Shown: positions 1-7,761, counted from the stretch's first letter. The stretch: 25,411 nucleotides of DNA from Frankiales bacterium (GCA_025965735.1 JAOPWK010000109.1:1-25411); one strand, 5' to 3'. A program made the numbers and translations. Notes: generated from the sequence alone by a model not told the origin.

Positions 1-1
1 G

Positions 2-181
2 CGGCAGCAGGTGGTCGCGCTGCTCGCGCAGGCACGGGCGAGCCGGGACGCCGCGGTCCGGGCCCTCGAGCAGCTCGAGGCGGGGACCTACGGCGTCTGC
101 GAGCGCTGCGGACGGCCGATCGGGGACGCACGCCTCCAGGCCCGGCCGTCCGCCCGTGCGTGCATCGCCTGCGCGCGCTGA
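2..181 (+). CDS. TraR/DksA-type zinc-finger protein (C-terminal part)
   Basis: The reading frame is open from the window edge and ends at TGA 179-181, so only the last 59 residues are seen. They form an alpha-helical stretch rich in Ala, Arg and Gln followed by a four-cysteine zinc finger (CERC, then CIAC after about 17 residues), with the typical sequence GTYGVCERCGRPI before the finger. This is the C-terminal zf-dskA_traR domain of the DksA/TraR family, whose members bind RNA polymerase through its secondary channel in well-studied cases. Many actinobacterial members are short and uncharacterised, so a role in transcription is inferred from the family. The N-terminal coiled coil and any DxxDxA tip motif lie outside the window. 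The gene converges on the thiamine-binding gene with a gap of 13 bases. Confidence 0.85.
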   Translation, partial: RQQVVALLAQARASRDAAVRALEQLEAGTYGVCERCGRPIGDARLQARPSARACIACAR

Positions 182-194
182 CCTCCAGCGCCGG

Positions 195-491
195 TCAGGC
201 GGGCAGGTCGTCGATCCGCTGGACCTTGGCGGTCAACTGCCCGGTGTGGCCGGCACGGATGTCGGCCTTGAGCACCAGCGACACCCGTGGCGAGCGGGCG
301 GCGACGGCCTCGACGGCGCGCTTCACGACGTCCATCACCTCGTCCCACTCGCCCTCGAGGTTGGTGAACATCGCGTTGGTCTCGTGCGGCAGACCGGACT
401 GCCGCACGACGCGGACGGCCTCGGCGACCGCTTCCGCGACACCGCCGTCCACGTCGGCGACGGCAGGGGCGATGCTGAAGGCGACGAGCAT
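195..491 (-). CDS. MTH1187/YkoF-like thiamine-binding protein
   Basis: The 98-residue product has the whole-length pattern of the MTH1187 (former DUF77) family: a start of the type MLVAFSIAPA, the segment GLPHETNAMFTNLEGEWDEVMDVV, and a late strand VSLVLKADIR. Family members are small ferredoxin-like-fold proteins that oligomerise, and several bind thiamine; the precise cellular job is unsettled. The protein is cytosolic, with no signal peptide or membrane segment. No Shine-Dalgarno sequence precedes the ATG, but TAGGCT lies exactly 6 nt upstream, which fits a leaderless transcript. It is divergent from the nitroreductase gene, with 22 bases between the chosen starts. Length is normal for the family (about 95-105 residues). 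Confidence 0.88.
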   Translation of the reverse strand: MLVAFSIAPAVADVDGGVAEAVAEAVRVVRQSGLPHETNAMFTNLEGEWDEVMDVVKRAVEAVAARSPRVSLVLKADIRAGHTGQLTAKVQRIDDLPA

Positions 492-497
492 GCCTGC

Positions 498-503
498 AGC
501 CTA
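498..503 (-). promoter_or_regulatory. Candidate -10 box (TAGGCT) of the thiamine-binding gene
   Basis: TAGGCT on the minus strand is separated by GCAGGC (6 nt) from the ATG at 491. The spacing places transcription start at or next to the A of the ATG, as in leaderless actinobacterial genes. No clear -35 hexamer is seen. Confidence 0.5.
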
Positions 504-504
504 C

Positions 505-509
505 GGAGG
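505..509 (+). promoter_or_regulatory. Ribosome binding site (GGAGG) that decides the nitroreductase start
   Basis: GGAGG ends 4 nt before GTG 514-516. It favours this start over the in-frame ATG at 490, which would overlap the divergent gene's start codon and has no Shine-Dalgarno sequence. Confidence 0.6.
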
Positions 510-513
510 CCCC

Positions 514-1227
514 GTGACCGATCTGCGCTTCTGGTTCGACCCCGTCTGCCCGTTCGCGTGGATGACCAGCAAGTGGGTGCGGCTGGTCGCGGAGCAGCGG
601 TCGTACGACGTGCAGTGGCGGCCGATCTCCCTGCGGCTGCTGAACAGCCACGTCGACTACGACAGCCACTTCCCGCCGGAGTACGAGACGGGCCACACCG
701 CCGGACTGCGCCTGCTGCGGGTCTGCGCCCGCGCGCGCAAGGAGCACGGGGCGCAGGTGCTCGGTCCGCTCTACCTGGCCCTCGGCGGTCGCATCTGGGA
801 GCAGGACCCGGTGCAGGGGCAGGACGTCGCCGCGCGCGTGCCGGCGCTCGCACGGGAGGTGCTGCAGGAGGTGGGCCTGCCGGTCGAGCTGGCCGAGGCG
901 CTCGAGGACACCTCCTGGGACGCCGAGCTGCAGGACGAGGTCGACGCGGCGCTCGCTCTGACCGGCAAGGACGTCGGCACGCCGATCCTGCACTTCCAGC
1001 CGCCGGAGGGCGTCGCCTTCTTCGGGCCGGTCATCAGCCGGCTGCCGAGCCCGGAGGAGGCCGTGGCGCTGTGGGACCACGTCGTGGGGCTGGCCTCCTT
1101 CGCGGGGTTCGCCGAGCTCAAGCGCAGCCTGCGCGAGCTGCCCCAGCTGCCGGCTCTGGGCGTGCCTGCGGACGCGGTCGGCACGACCGAGGACTGGCAC
1201 GGCGGCAGCCGGCGGCAGAAGAAGTAG
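514..1227 (+). CDS. DsbA-fold mycothiol-dependent nitroreductase (Rv2466c-like)
   Basis: The 237-residue product matches Mycobacterium tuberculosis Rv2466c in layout: N-terminal FDPVCPFAWMTSKW, a helical insertion with the PLY..LG.RIWEQ segment, and the C-terminal GTPILHF...VAFFGPVISRLP, followed by LWD and FAELKR. Rv2466c is a cytosolic thioredoxin-fold reductase that takes electrons from mycothiol and activates nitro-drugs. Rv2466c has a CPWC active site; here it reads CPFA (Cys12, Ala15), so the resolving cysteine is missing. A single catalytic Cys with a monothiol mechanism through mycothiol is possible, but that is inference. The GTG start is chosen for its Shine-Dalgarno sequence; ATG 490 is the alternative. 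The gene converges with the alpha/beta hydrolase, whose stop codon directly abuts its own. Confidence 0.85.
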   Translation: MTDLRFWFDPVCPFAWMTSKWVRLVAEQRSYDVQWRPISLRLLNSHVDYDSHFPPEYETGHTAGLRLLRVCARARKEHGAQVLGPLYLALGGRIWEQDPVQGQDVAARVPALAREVLQEVGLPVELAEALEDTSWDAELQDEVDAALALTGKDVGTPILHFQPPEGVAFFGPVISRLPSPEEAVALWDHVVGLASFAGFAELKRSLRELPQLPALGVPADAVGTTEDWHGGSRRQKK

Positions 1228-1929
1228 TCAGGCCAGCGACCGCAGCACCTGCGACACCTGCCCAGGGTGCGTCCACGGGACGTTGTGGCCGCCCGGCACC
1301 TCGCGCACGTCCGGCGACAGGCGCGCCGCCCACGGGCGCGGGCACAGGTGGTCGTGCTCGCCGCGCAGGACGACGCGGGGGACCGCCAGCCGCGGCACCG
1401 CGTCCTCCGGCCGGTCGGCCAGCGTCGTGCGGAGCAGCTGCGGCATCCGGCGCAGCCCGCGCAGGTAGTACGGGAGCACCGCCGGCACCTCGCCGAGCTG
1501 CTCGTGCGGCAGCGTGCGCAGCACCTGCCCGAGCAGCGGGAGGACGCGGCGCGCCTCGGGGCTGAAGGTGGCGCCGGCGAGCACGAGCGTGCGGACCGAG
1601 GCCGGCTGGGCGAGGGCCGCATGCAGGGCGACCTGCGCGCCGGTGGAGTGGCCGAGCAGCAGCACCGGTCGCTCCGGCAGCCACCTCGCCACGGTCGTGC
1701 CGAGCGAGTCCAGGTCGGCCCGCAGCCGGGCCGTACGCCGGTCGCCGAAGCCCGGCACGTCGAGCAGGTGCACCCGCGTCCACGTGGCGCACGAGTGCAC
1801 GGTGGGCAGCAGGTAGCCCATCGCGCCGAGCCCCGGGACGAGGACCAGCTCCGGCACGCCGGCACGCTGCTCCCCGTGCACGAGGCTGCGCACGGGCCGG
1901 CCACCGACGTCGCGCCCTTCGGTGCGCAC
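1228..1929 (-). CDS. Alpha/beta hydrolase
   Basis: The 233-residue product has the hallmarks of the alpha/beta-hydrolase fold: an oxyanion-loop region near the N-terminus (LVPGLGAMGYLL), the nucleophile elbow GHSTG, the acid strand RVVLRGEHDHLCP, and a late His in GGHNVPW. Substrate cannot be told; esterase or lipase-like activity is likely. The start is taken as GTG 1927-1929, because its G is shared with the TAG stop of the upstream kinase-like gene (TAGTG), a typical translational-coupling arrangement. The open frame continues upstream to 2178, but that part is an Arg/Ala/Gly-rich shadow of the kinase gene. No signal peptide is seen. It is the last gene of a minus-strand cluster with the kinase-like and nucleotidyltransferase genes. 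Confidence 0.82.
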   Translation of the reverse strand: MRTEGRDVGGRPVRSLVHGEQRAGVPELVLVPGLGAMGYLLPTVHSCATWTRVHLLDVPGFGDRRTARLRADLDSLGTTVARWLPERPVLLLGHSTGAQVALHAALAQPASVRTLVLAGATFSPEARRVLPLLGQVLRTLPHEQLGEVPAVLPYYLRGLRRMPQLLRTTLADRPEDAVPRLAVPRVVLRGEHDHLCPRPWAARLSPDVREVPGGHNVPWTHPGQVSQVLRSLA

Positions 1930-2216
1930 TACGTGCCCACCAGGTCTACGCGGACGAGGCCCTCGACCGCGCGCACCGGCACCTGCGCCTCCCGCGCCAG
2001 CTCCACCAGCGCCGCGCGCTCCTCCCGCGACGGATTCGTGTTGTCGACCACGACGCTGCGCCCGGCGGCGAGCAGCTCGCGCACGACCCGCTTCTGCCGT
2101 ACCTCGCGCCGCCGCGCGTTGGACCAGTGGTCCTTGCTGACGACCGCGTACGTGGCGGCCAGGTGGTCGGCCACCCACGTCGACGTCCCCGTCCCCTGCA
2201 GACCGACCCTCACCAC
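1929..2216 (-). CDS. Truncated P-loop kinase-like protein without the Walker A lysine
   Basis: The 95-residue product resembles the N-terminal half of small AAA/P-loop kinase-like proteins (VGLQGxGKST, then VVSKDHW, then a strand VVVDNTNPSREERA). The P-loop here reads GLQGTGTST, so the Lys that contacts the nucleotide phosphates is Thr. The frame ends after VPVRAVEG and lacks the usual C-terminal 50 or so residues (lid and Arg region). Both changes suggest it is no longer an active kinase. AGGAG lies 3 nt before GTG 2216 and 6 nt before the next codon, GTG 2213, which may be the real start. It sits 10 bases after the nucleotidyltransferase stop and overlaps the hydrolase start by one base, so translation through it may still serve downstream coupling. 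It could equally be annotated as a pseudogene. Confidence 0.6.
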   Translation of the reverse strand: MVRVGLQGTGTSTWVADHLAATYAVVSKDHWSNARRREVRQKRVVRELLAAGRSVVVDNTNPSREERAALVELAREAQVPVRAVEGLVRVDLVGT

Positions 2217-2226
2217 GAGCTCCTGC

Positions 2227-2781
2227 TCAGGCAGCCGGAGCCACCTGCAGCTGCTCCAGCAGGACCAGCAGCGCCACAGCGAACGGGTTGTGCGACGTGC
2301 GCTCGCGCACCTGCGGCCACTCCACCTGCTCGCGCAGCGCGCGCGCCGACGGCAGCACCTTGCCGTAGTCGCAGGCGTGCTCGGACAGCGCGAGCATCTT
2401 GGTGACCAGCAGGTCGGTGGGGCTGAGGACCGGCATCCGCACCGACAGCACCTCGACCTCGACCGCGCGGTCCATGAGGTCCTGCCCGACCGGCTCGCCC
2501 GCGGCGCGGAAGATGAGGTCGACCATCGCGTCGCCGTCGAACACCTTGAACAGCCAGTCCTCCGGCGGGTGCTCGACCCGCAGGCCGGCGTCCGCCAGGA
2601 CCTGCTCGGCGCGTACGGCGTCCGGCTCGGCGACCAGGAAGTCGACGTCGTGCTCGGGCTCGGGGCCGCCCAGGGCCCACCCCGCGTAGCCGCCGCCGAG
2701 CGCGAAGGAGATGCCGCCGGACGTCAGCGCCACCGCGGTGCGCTTCAGCGCCTCCCGCATCTCCTCCTGCTCCTCGCTCAC
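2227..2781 (-). CDS. Nucleotidyltransferase-fold protein
   Basis: The 184-residue product has the minimal nucleotidyltransferase signature: SFALGGGYAGWALG followed by EHDVDFLV (the GG...DxD metal-binding pair) and a later third acidic strand, DAMVDLIFR. This is typical of stand-alone nucleotidyltransferases of the AadD/MNT type, which transfer NMP to small molecules or proteins; the target is unknown. The C-terminal half (LSPTDLLVTKMLALSEH..DYGKVLP) is the helical part common in these proteins. GTG 2781 is taken as the start; an in-frame ATG at 2760, preceded by GAGGAG at 9 nt, is a good alternative. It heads a minus-strand cluster and is divergent from the EEP hydrolase gene, with 56 bases between. 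Confidence 0.75.
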   Translation of the reverse strand: MSEEQEEMREALKRTAVALTSGGISFALGGGYAGWALGGPEPEHDVDFLVAEPDAVRAEQVLADAGLRVEHPPEDWLFKVFDGDAMVDLIFRAAGEPVGQDLMDRAVEVEVLSVRMPVLSPTDLLVTKMLALSEHACDYGKVLPSARALREQVEWPQVRERTSHNPFAVALLVLLEQLQVAPAA

Positions 2782-2825
2782 GAAGCGGAGCGGTACCCGC
2801 CGCCGTCCCGCTCACCCCCGCTGGG

Positions 2826-2831
2826 CAGACT
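2826..2831 (+). promoter_or_regulatory. Candidate -10 box (CAGACT) of the EEP hydrolase gene
   Basis: CAGACT is followed by CCCTGC (6 nt) and GTG 2838, with no Shine-Dalgarno sequence, which fits a leaderless transcript. The first T of the consensus is replaced by C. Confidence 0.4.
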
Positions 2832-2837
2832 CCCTGC

Positions 2838-3569
2838 GTGCGCCTGGCGACCTTCAACGTGCTGCACGGGCGGGCGCCCAGCGACGACCGGGTCGACCTG
2901 GAGCGGTTCGCCGACGCCGTACGCCTGCTCGACGCCGACGTCCTCGCGCTGCAGGAGGTGGACCGCTCGCAGGAGCGCTCGCACGGTGCCGACCTGACCG
3001 GGGTCGCCGCGCAGGCCGGCGGCTTCGCAGCGCACCGCTTCGCGCCGGCCCTGACCGGCACACCCGGCCGCTGGGTGCGGGCGGGCTCGGAGGACGCCGG
3101 GCCGCAGTACGGCGTCGCGCTGCTGTCGCGACTGCCCGTGCTGTCGTGGGAGGTGCTGCCGCTGCCGGCGCTGCCAGGTCGGGTGCCGGTGGTCTTCCCG
3201 GGGCGGCGCTTCGCGCTCGTGCAGGACGAGCCGCGGGTGGCGGTGGTGGCGCGGCTCGAGGGCGGTCTCGCGGTCGGGTGCACGCACCTGTCCTTCGTCC
3301 CGTGGTGGAACCGCCTGCAGCTGCGGGCTCTCGTGCGCCGGCTCCCGCGGACGGGCCGGCTGGTGCTGATGGGCGACCTCAACCTGCCGACGGACGTCGC
3401 GGTGCGCACCACGGGGCTGCACCCGCTGGCGGCCGGCCCCACCTACCCGGCGCACGCGCCCGTGCAGCAGCTCGACCACGTGCTGGCCCGTGGCGTCGAG
3501 GGGACGGGTCAGGTACGGCGGCTGCCGCTGAGCGACCACTGCGCGCTGGTGGTCGACGCGCACGTCTAG
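2838..3569 (+). CDS. Endonuclease/exonuclease/phosphatase (EEP) family hydrolase
   Basis: The 243-residue product shows the EEP motifs in order: TFNVLHG (Asn7), LALQEVD (metal-binding Glu40), THLSF, GDLNLPTD (the D-x-N pair), LDHVLAR and the C-terminal SDHCALVVD (catalytic His). These enzymes cleave phosphodiester or phosphomonoester bonds with Mg2+; family members act on DNA, inositol phosphates or sphingolipids, so the substrate is open. No signal peptide is seen, so it probably acts in the cytosol. The GTG start is the first good one, and translation there gives the family's usual N-terminal strand. Downstream lies a decayed gene on the same strand. Confidence 0.85.
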   Translation: MRLATFNVLHGRAPSDDRVDLERFADAVRLLDADVLALQEVDRSQERSHGADLTGVAAQAGGFAAHRFAPALTGTPGRWVRAGSEDAGPQYGVALLSRLPVLSWEVLPLPALPGRVPVVFPGRRFALVQDEPRVAVVARLEGGLAVGCTHLSFVPWWNRLQLRALVRRLPRTGRLVLMGDLNLPTDVAVRTTGLHPLAAGPTYPAHAPVQQLDHVLARGVEGTGQVRRLPLSDHCALVVDAHV

Positions 3570-3577
3570 GTGGTCTC

Positions 3578-4031
3578 CTGACGGGAACCGCGGCGGACAG
3601 GGACGAGATCCGCTCGCTGGCAACGCTGCTGCGCACCGCCGACGACCTGGACCGGGTGCTGGAGCGCAGCGGCGATGCCCGCATCGTGCTGCTCGGCGAG
3701 GCCTCGCACGGCACGCACGAGTTACACCTGGCGCGCTGCGCTGACCCAGCGGCTGATCGAGGAGAAGGGCTTCGGCTTCGTCGCCGCCCTGGGCGACTGG
3801 CCCGAGTGCTACGAGGTCAACCGGTGCGTGCGGCTGCGCCCGGCTGCGCCGGAGTCGCGGAGTGGCTGCGGGACAGGAACTCCCGCCTCCCGGAGGAGCA
3901 GCGGGCCGGGTTCTACGGCTTGGACGTCTACAGCCTGTGGAGCTCGATGCGCTCGCTGCTGGACTACCTGCGCGAGCACGAGCCGCAGCAGCCCGGGCTC
4001 CGCCGTCGAGCTGGTCAGCGACGGCTCGTGA
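3578..4031 (+). pseudogene. Remnant of an erythromycin-esterase-like gene
   Basis: Pieces of one family can be read in two frames. The first frame gives RDEIRSLATLLRTADDLDRV and IVLLGEASHGTHE. After about 3722 the match moves to another frame (TWRAALTQRLIEEKGFGFVA, then GDWPECYEVNR) and then returns to the first (VAEWLRDRN, EEQRAGFYGLDVYSLWSSMR, LDYLREHE). The first switch fits loss of 2 nt at GAGTTACACC, where GAGTTCTACACC would restore HEFYTW. The second coincides with loss of roughly 30 residues that normally lie between the NRxVR and EWLRDRN segments. The family is normally about 400-450 residues; everything after LREHEP, including later catalytic residues, is absent. No start codon with a ribosome binding site is visible. 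Intact relatives hydrolyse the macrolide lactone or have unknown roles. The left boundary is approximate. Confidence 0.8.
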
Positions 4032-4040
4032 GGCGGCCCT

Positions 4041-4691
4041 TCATCCGCCGATGTCCACGTCCACGACGCCCGGCAGGGCGCGCAGCCGCGTGGCGAGGTC
4101 CAGCAGGACAGCTCCCCGCGGCACCTGCGCGTGCAGCACCAGGAGCGTCCCGCCGTCGGGAGCCGGGGAGACGCGCTGCACCGTCACCCGGCAGCCGAGC
4201 ACGCCGTCGGCGTCCCGTACCGCGTCCTGCAGCACCACGCCGTGCGCCAGCCACAGCTGCACGCCCTTGCCGCGGCGCTGGGGGAAGACGTCGTGCTCCA
4301 GGCGCTTGAGCACGACGAGCGCGATCATCGCGATGACGGTGGCGATCGTGGCCACCGCCATCAGCCCCAGGCCGCAGGCCAGTCCGACGGCGGCCGTGAC
4401 CCAGAGGCTGGCGGCGGTGGTGAGGCCCTTGACGCTGCCACCCTCGCGGAGGATCGCGCCTGCGCCGAGGAAGCCGATCCCGGTGACGACCTGCGCCGCC
4501 ACGCGGGCCGGGTCGGCATCGGCCAGGTCCGCGCCGGCCACCGTGAACAGGCCGGCACCGAGGCTGACGAGCAGGTGGGTGCGGAAGCCGGCCGGCTGCG
4601 CGTTCAGCTCGCGCTCCAGCCCGAGCGCAGCACCGAGGCCGGCGGCGGCCAGCAGCCGCAGCGCCGCGTCGACCGTCGTCACGTCGGGCAC
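4041..4691 (-). CDS. MgtC/SapB-family membrane protein
   Basis: The 216-residue product carries the MgtC domain: GLGAALGLERELNAQPAGFRTH (the conserved ERE...AGxRTH motif), then hydrophobic helices including HLLVSLGAGLFTVAG, the motif GIGFLGAGAILR, VKGLTTAASLWVTAAVGLACG and a last helix MAVATIATVIAMIALVVL. A soluble C-terminal domain of about 80 residues follows (GCRVTVQRVS...LPGVVDVDIGG), which resembles an ACT-like regulatory fold. MgtC proteins sit in the cytoplasmic membrane; in pathogens they aid survival in low Mg2+ and in macrophages and influence the F-ATPase, while general members are poorly understood. GTG 4691 is chosen because the protein then starts just before the first conserved helix. 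The gene is divergent from the hemerythrin gene. Confidence 0.9.
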   Translation of the reverse strand: MPDVTTVDAALRLLAAAGLGAALGLERELNAQPAGFRTHLLVSLGAGLFTVAGADLADADPARVAAQVVTGIGFLGAGAILREGGSVKGLTTAASLWVTAAVGLACGLGLMAVATIATVIAMIALVVLKRLEHDVFPQRRGKGVQLWLAHGVVLQDAVRDADGVLGCRVTVQRVSPAPDGGTLLVLHAQVPRGAVLLDLATRLRALPGVVDVDIGG

Positions 4692-4697
4692 GGCCCT

Positions 4698-4703
4698 GTC
4701 GTA
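4698..4703 (-). promoter_or_regulatory. Possible -10 box (TACGAC) of the MgtC-like gene
   Basis: TACGAC on the minus strand is followed by AGGGCC (6 nt) and GTG 4691. The last consensus T is missing, so this is weaker than the other candidates in the window. Confidence 0.25.
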
Positions 4704-4793
4704 CCCGCTGGTTGGGCGCGCCACCTGACCCGACCGAGCGGCGTGAGCCGCAGTCCCGGGGGTAGGCGCGCGACGTCCGGCCCCGTCGACCGC

Positions 4794-4798
4794 AGGAG
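4794..4798 (+). promoter_or_regulatory. Ribosome binding site (AGGAG) of the hemerythrin gene
   Basis: AGGAG lies 4 nt before ATG 4803 and fixes the start. It contrasts with the many Shine-Dalgarno-less genes nearby. Confidence 0.55.
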
Positions 4799-4802
4799 CA
4801 GC

Positions 4803-5366
4803 ATGACCGACCACAGCGACGACCACGACGTCCTCGACACGCTCACCACCGACCACCGCGAGGTGGCCGAGCTGTTCGACCAGATCGAGGGGACGACGGA
4901 CCCGGTGCAGCGCCGCGACCTCACCGACAGCCTCATCAGCGAGCTGGTGCGCCACTCGGTCGCGGAGGAGATGTACGTCTACCCGGCCATCCGCCACCAC
5001 GTCCCGAACGGGGACCAGGTCGTCGACGAGGACACCGACGAGCACAAGGGCCTCGAGGTCCTCATGAAGGAGCTCGAGGGTGCGGACGCCTCCGCGCCGG
5101 AGTTCCTCGACGCCGTGCGCCGCACGCGCGCGCTGTTCGAGCAGCACATCGCCGACGAGGAGGGCACGCAGTTCGCCCAGCTGCGCGCGCACGTGCCGGC
5201 CGAGAAGCTGGTCGAGCTCAAGGGCCTGGTCGAGGTGGCCAAGAAGCTCGCGCCGACGCGGCCGCACCCGCTCTCGCCGAACGCCGAGCTGTTCCACAAG
5301 ACGGTCGGCCCCGGTGTCGGGCTGGTCGACCGGCTGCGCGACAAGCTGACCGGCCGGCCCACCTAG
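4803..5366 (+). CDS. Hemerythrin-domain protein
   Basis: The 187-residue product has a hemerythrin HHE domain over its first 125 residues with the usual iron ligands: His18 (TTDHREV), His51 and a Glu at 55 or 56 (RHSVAEEMYVYP), His81 (DEHKGLE), and His115 with Glu119 (EQHIADEE). This fits the actinobacterial stand-alone family that binds a di-iron centre and is proposed to sense or scavenge O2, NO or peroxide. The C-terminal 55 residues (KKLAPTRPHP...VDRLRDKLTGRPT) are basic and polar and contain no known motif. No signal peptide or membrane helix is present, so it is cytosolic. It stands alone between the divergent MgtC-like gene and the downstream DUF4192 gene, 85 bases away. Confidence 0.9.
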   Translation: MTDHSDDHDVLDTLTTDHREVAELFDQIEGTTDPVQRRDLTDSLISELVRHSVAEEMYVYPAIRHHVPNGDQVVDEDTDEHKGLEVLMKELEGADASAPEFLDAVRRTRALFEQHIADEEGTQFAQLRAHVPAEKLVELKGLVEVAKKLAPTRPHPLSPNAELFHKTVGPGVGLVDRLRDKLTGRPT

Positions 5367-5438
5367 CACCGGCCTCCGACGGCCTGGCCGCCGTCCACAG
5401 CAGCGCTGGGACAGGTCGTACGCGGGGGCCGTGCGGCG

Positions 5439-5444
5439 CAGCCT
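5439..5444 (+). promoter_or_regulatory. Candidate -10 box (CAGCCT) of the DUF4192 gene
   Basis: CAGCCT is followed by TGCCCGC (7 nt) and ATG 5452, with no Shine-Dalgarno sequence. It is one of several leaderless-type starts in the window. Confidence 0.35.
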
Positions 5445-5451
5445 TGCCCGC

Positions 5452-6399
5452 ATGACCTCCGTCTCGAGCCGCCCCGTGGCGCGGCTGTCCAGCCCCGGCG
5501 ACCTCGTCGCCACCGTCCCCAGCCTGTGCGGGTTCGTGCCGCAGGACAGCCTGGTGCTGCTGTCGCTGCGCGGCGCGCGCCGCCGGCTGGGGCTGACGAT
5601 CCGGCTGGACCTGCCGCCGGCTGCGCTGCAGCCTGAGGTCGTGCCGGCGCTGGTCGACCGGGTGGTGCAGGACGGCGGCTCGGCGGCCGTGCTCGTCCTC
5701 TACGCCGACGCGCCGGACCCTGCGCTGGCGTCGCGCGTGCAGTCGGCGTGTGAGGCGGCGGGTGTCCGGGTGGTCGAGTCGCTGCACGTCTCCGGCGACC
5801 ACTGGACGTCCTACCTGTGCAGCGGCCCCTGCTGCCCCGAGGGCGGGACGCCGGTCGGGGAGGCACCGGCGCTGGTGCGGGCCGAGCACGCGCTGGACGG
5901 CCGCGCGGTGCTCGGCTCCCGCGAGGACCTCGTCCGGGCGCTGGCGCCTCCGGCGGCGCCGGTGGACGTGACGGGCGCCCGCGCCTGGTGGGCGGCGGCG
6001 AGACGGGACGACGTGCTGGCGCTGGCGCGGGAGGCGCTCGACGATCGCGAGGTGCCGGCGGCGACAGCGGCTGCGCTCGCGGTGGCCCTGCACGACGTGC
6101 AGGTGCGGGACGAGGTGGCGACGTGGGCGCTGGACCGCAGCGACGCGCTGCTCGCCCTGGTGGAGCAGGTGGTCCGGCAGGTCGGCGCCCCCTGGGACGC
6201 GCCGGCGTGCACGCTGCTCGCCTGGGTCGCCTACGCCCGCGGTGACGGCGCGCGCGCGAACGTCGCGCTGGAGCGGGCGCTGCGCTCGGACCCGCAGCAC
6301 CCGCTGGCGCTGCTGCTGCAGGCGGCTCTGGAGGGCGCGGTGCCGCCGGCAGAGGTGCGCCGCCTGCTGCTCGAGACGGCCCGGGCGCTGCGCCGATGA
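5452..6399 (+). CDS. DUF4192 protein
   Basis: The 315-residue product shows the actinobacterial DUF4192 pattern: an N-terminal LSSPGDLVATVPSLCGFVPQDSLVLL, a central Rossmann-like part (AAVLVLYADAPDP...CEAAGVRVVESLHVSGDHW), the Cys pair motif SYLCSGPCCPEGG, and an alpha-helical C-terminus containing LLAWVAYARGDGARANVALERAL, which resembles a TPR-type helix pair. The function of the family is unknown. The LC-x3-CC cluster around residues 122-128 might bind a metal, which is inference. The protein has no signal peptide. An in-frame GTG at 5431 would add 7 residues; the ATG is preferred because it lies 7 nt after a -10-like hexamer and begins just before the conserved segment. It converges on tldE with 7 bases between. 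Confidence 0.85.
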   Translation: MTSVSSRPVARLSSPGDLVATVPSLCGFVPQDSLVLLSLRGARRRLGLTIRLDLPPAALQPEVVPALVDRVVQDGGSAAVLVLYADAPDPALASRVQSACEAAGVRVVESLHVSGDHWTSYLCSGPCCPEGGTPVGEAPALVRAEHALDGRAVLGSREDLVRALAPPAAPVDVTGARAWWAAARRDDVLALAREALDDREVPAATAAALAVALHDVQVRDEVATWALDRSDALLALVEQVVRQVGAPWDAPACTLLAWVAYARGDGARANVALERALRSDPQHPLALLLQAALEGAVPPAEVRRLLLETARALRR

Positions 6400-6406
6400 G
6401 GCTGCG

Positions 6407-7761
6407 TCAGCTGGCCTGGCTCACCGAGCTCATGTTGAAGTCCGGCACCCGCAGGGTCGGCATCCGCGTCCAGGTGAAGTCGTCGCTCCACTCGCGCGGC
6501 AGGGTCGGCTGGCTGCGCCCGACCTCCGACAGCCGGCCGAGCAGCCCGACCGGGCTCTCGTTCCACCGGAAGTTGTTGACCGCTCCGACCACCTCGCCGC
6601 CCTCGACGAGGTACACCCCGTCCCGGGTCAGCCCGGTGAGCAGCAGCGTCTCGGGGTCCACCTCGCGGATGTACCAGAGGCAGGTCAGCAGCAGGCCGCG
6701 CTCGGTGGAGGCGACCATCTCGTCGGTGCTGGACGTCCCGCCGCCGTCCATCACCAGGTTGTGCACGTACGGCGTGACCGGCACGCCGGTGGCCGCGGCC
6801 GAGGTACGGGTCTGGATGAGGGCGTTCAGCGCGCCGTCACTCATCCAGTCGGTGGCCTGCAGGGGCAGCCCGTTGTCGAAGACGCTCGTCATCGCCGAGG
6901 AGGCGGTGGTGACGACGAAGGGGGTCGTCGCGAGCGCCGGATCGTGCGGGTCGCTGCCCAGCCGCAGGCCCTGCGGACCGAGGTGCTCGCCGACGCGGGT
7001 CCCGCCGCCGGGGCGGCTGAACACCGTGCGGCCCTCGGCGGCGTCGCGGCCGGCGGCGGTCCAGTAGGCGTAGGCCATCAGGTCGGCGACGGCTGAGGGC
7101 GGGAGCAGCGTCTCGTAGCGCCCGGCCGGCAGCTCGACCTGGCGCGCGCCCCAGCCGAGCCGGCGCCGCAGCTCACCGTCGAGGCTGCCGATCGACAGGT
7201 CGGACCAGTCGCGGGTGTGCTGGCCCACCCATGACGAGCCACCGGTGCTCTTGCCGGTCAGCTCGACGTAGCCGGTGGGCTGCACGTGCCGCAGCCGAAG
7301 TCCGGTGGAGGAGCCGAGCCAGGTGGTGGTCAGGTCGTGCGAGGCGTAGCCGTAGAGGGAGATGCCCTCCCCTCGGGCAGCGGCGAACGCCGCGCCCAGG
7401 TCGAGGGCCACGTCGGCGAAGACCGCGGGGGAGGTCTCCGCGGCCGGTTCAGCGAAGTCGGCGGCTGCTCCGCCCTCGACCAGCGGGCCGTGGTCCTCGG
7501 CGGGTGCTGCGTCGCGGGCGGCCTGCTCGGACGCGCGCACCAGGTCCTCGAGCCCGTCCACGACGGTGGCGCTCCGCACGCCGACCGCCTGCCCGACGAC
7601 GCTGATGACCGAGATGGAGCGGCCGCGCACGGCGCCATTGGTGGTCAGGGTGTTGCCGGCGAAGCGGAGGTTCGCGCTGCTGCTCTCCTCCAGGATCACG
7701 ATGCAGCCGTCGGCCTGCGAGAGCGACAGCGCCCGCTCCACGACGTCCGCGGCGGACGTGC

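Noticed and set aside
2711..4309. Long plus-strand open frame covering the EEP gene and the esterase remnant
   Set aside because: Outside the esterase fragments it is Arg/Ala/Gly-rich with no family motifs; it is a frame shadow of the EEP gene and of the start of the MgtC-like gene, caused by high GC.
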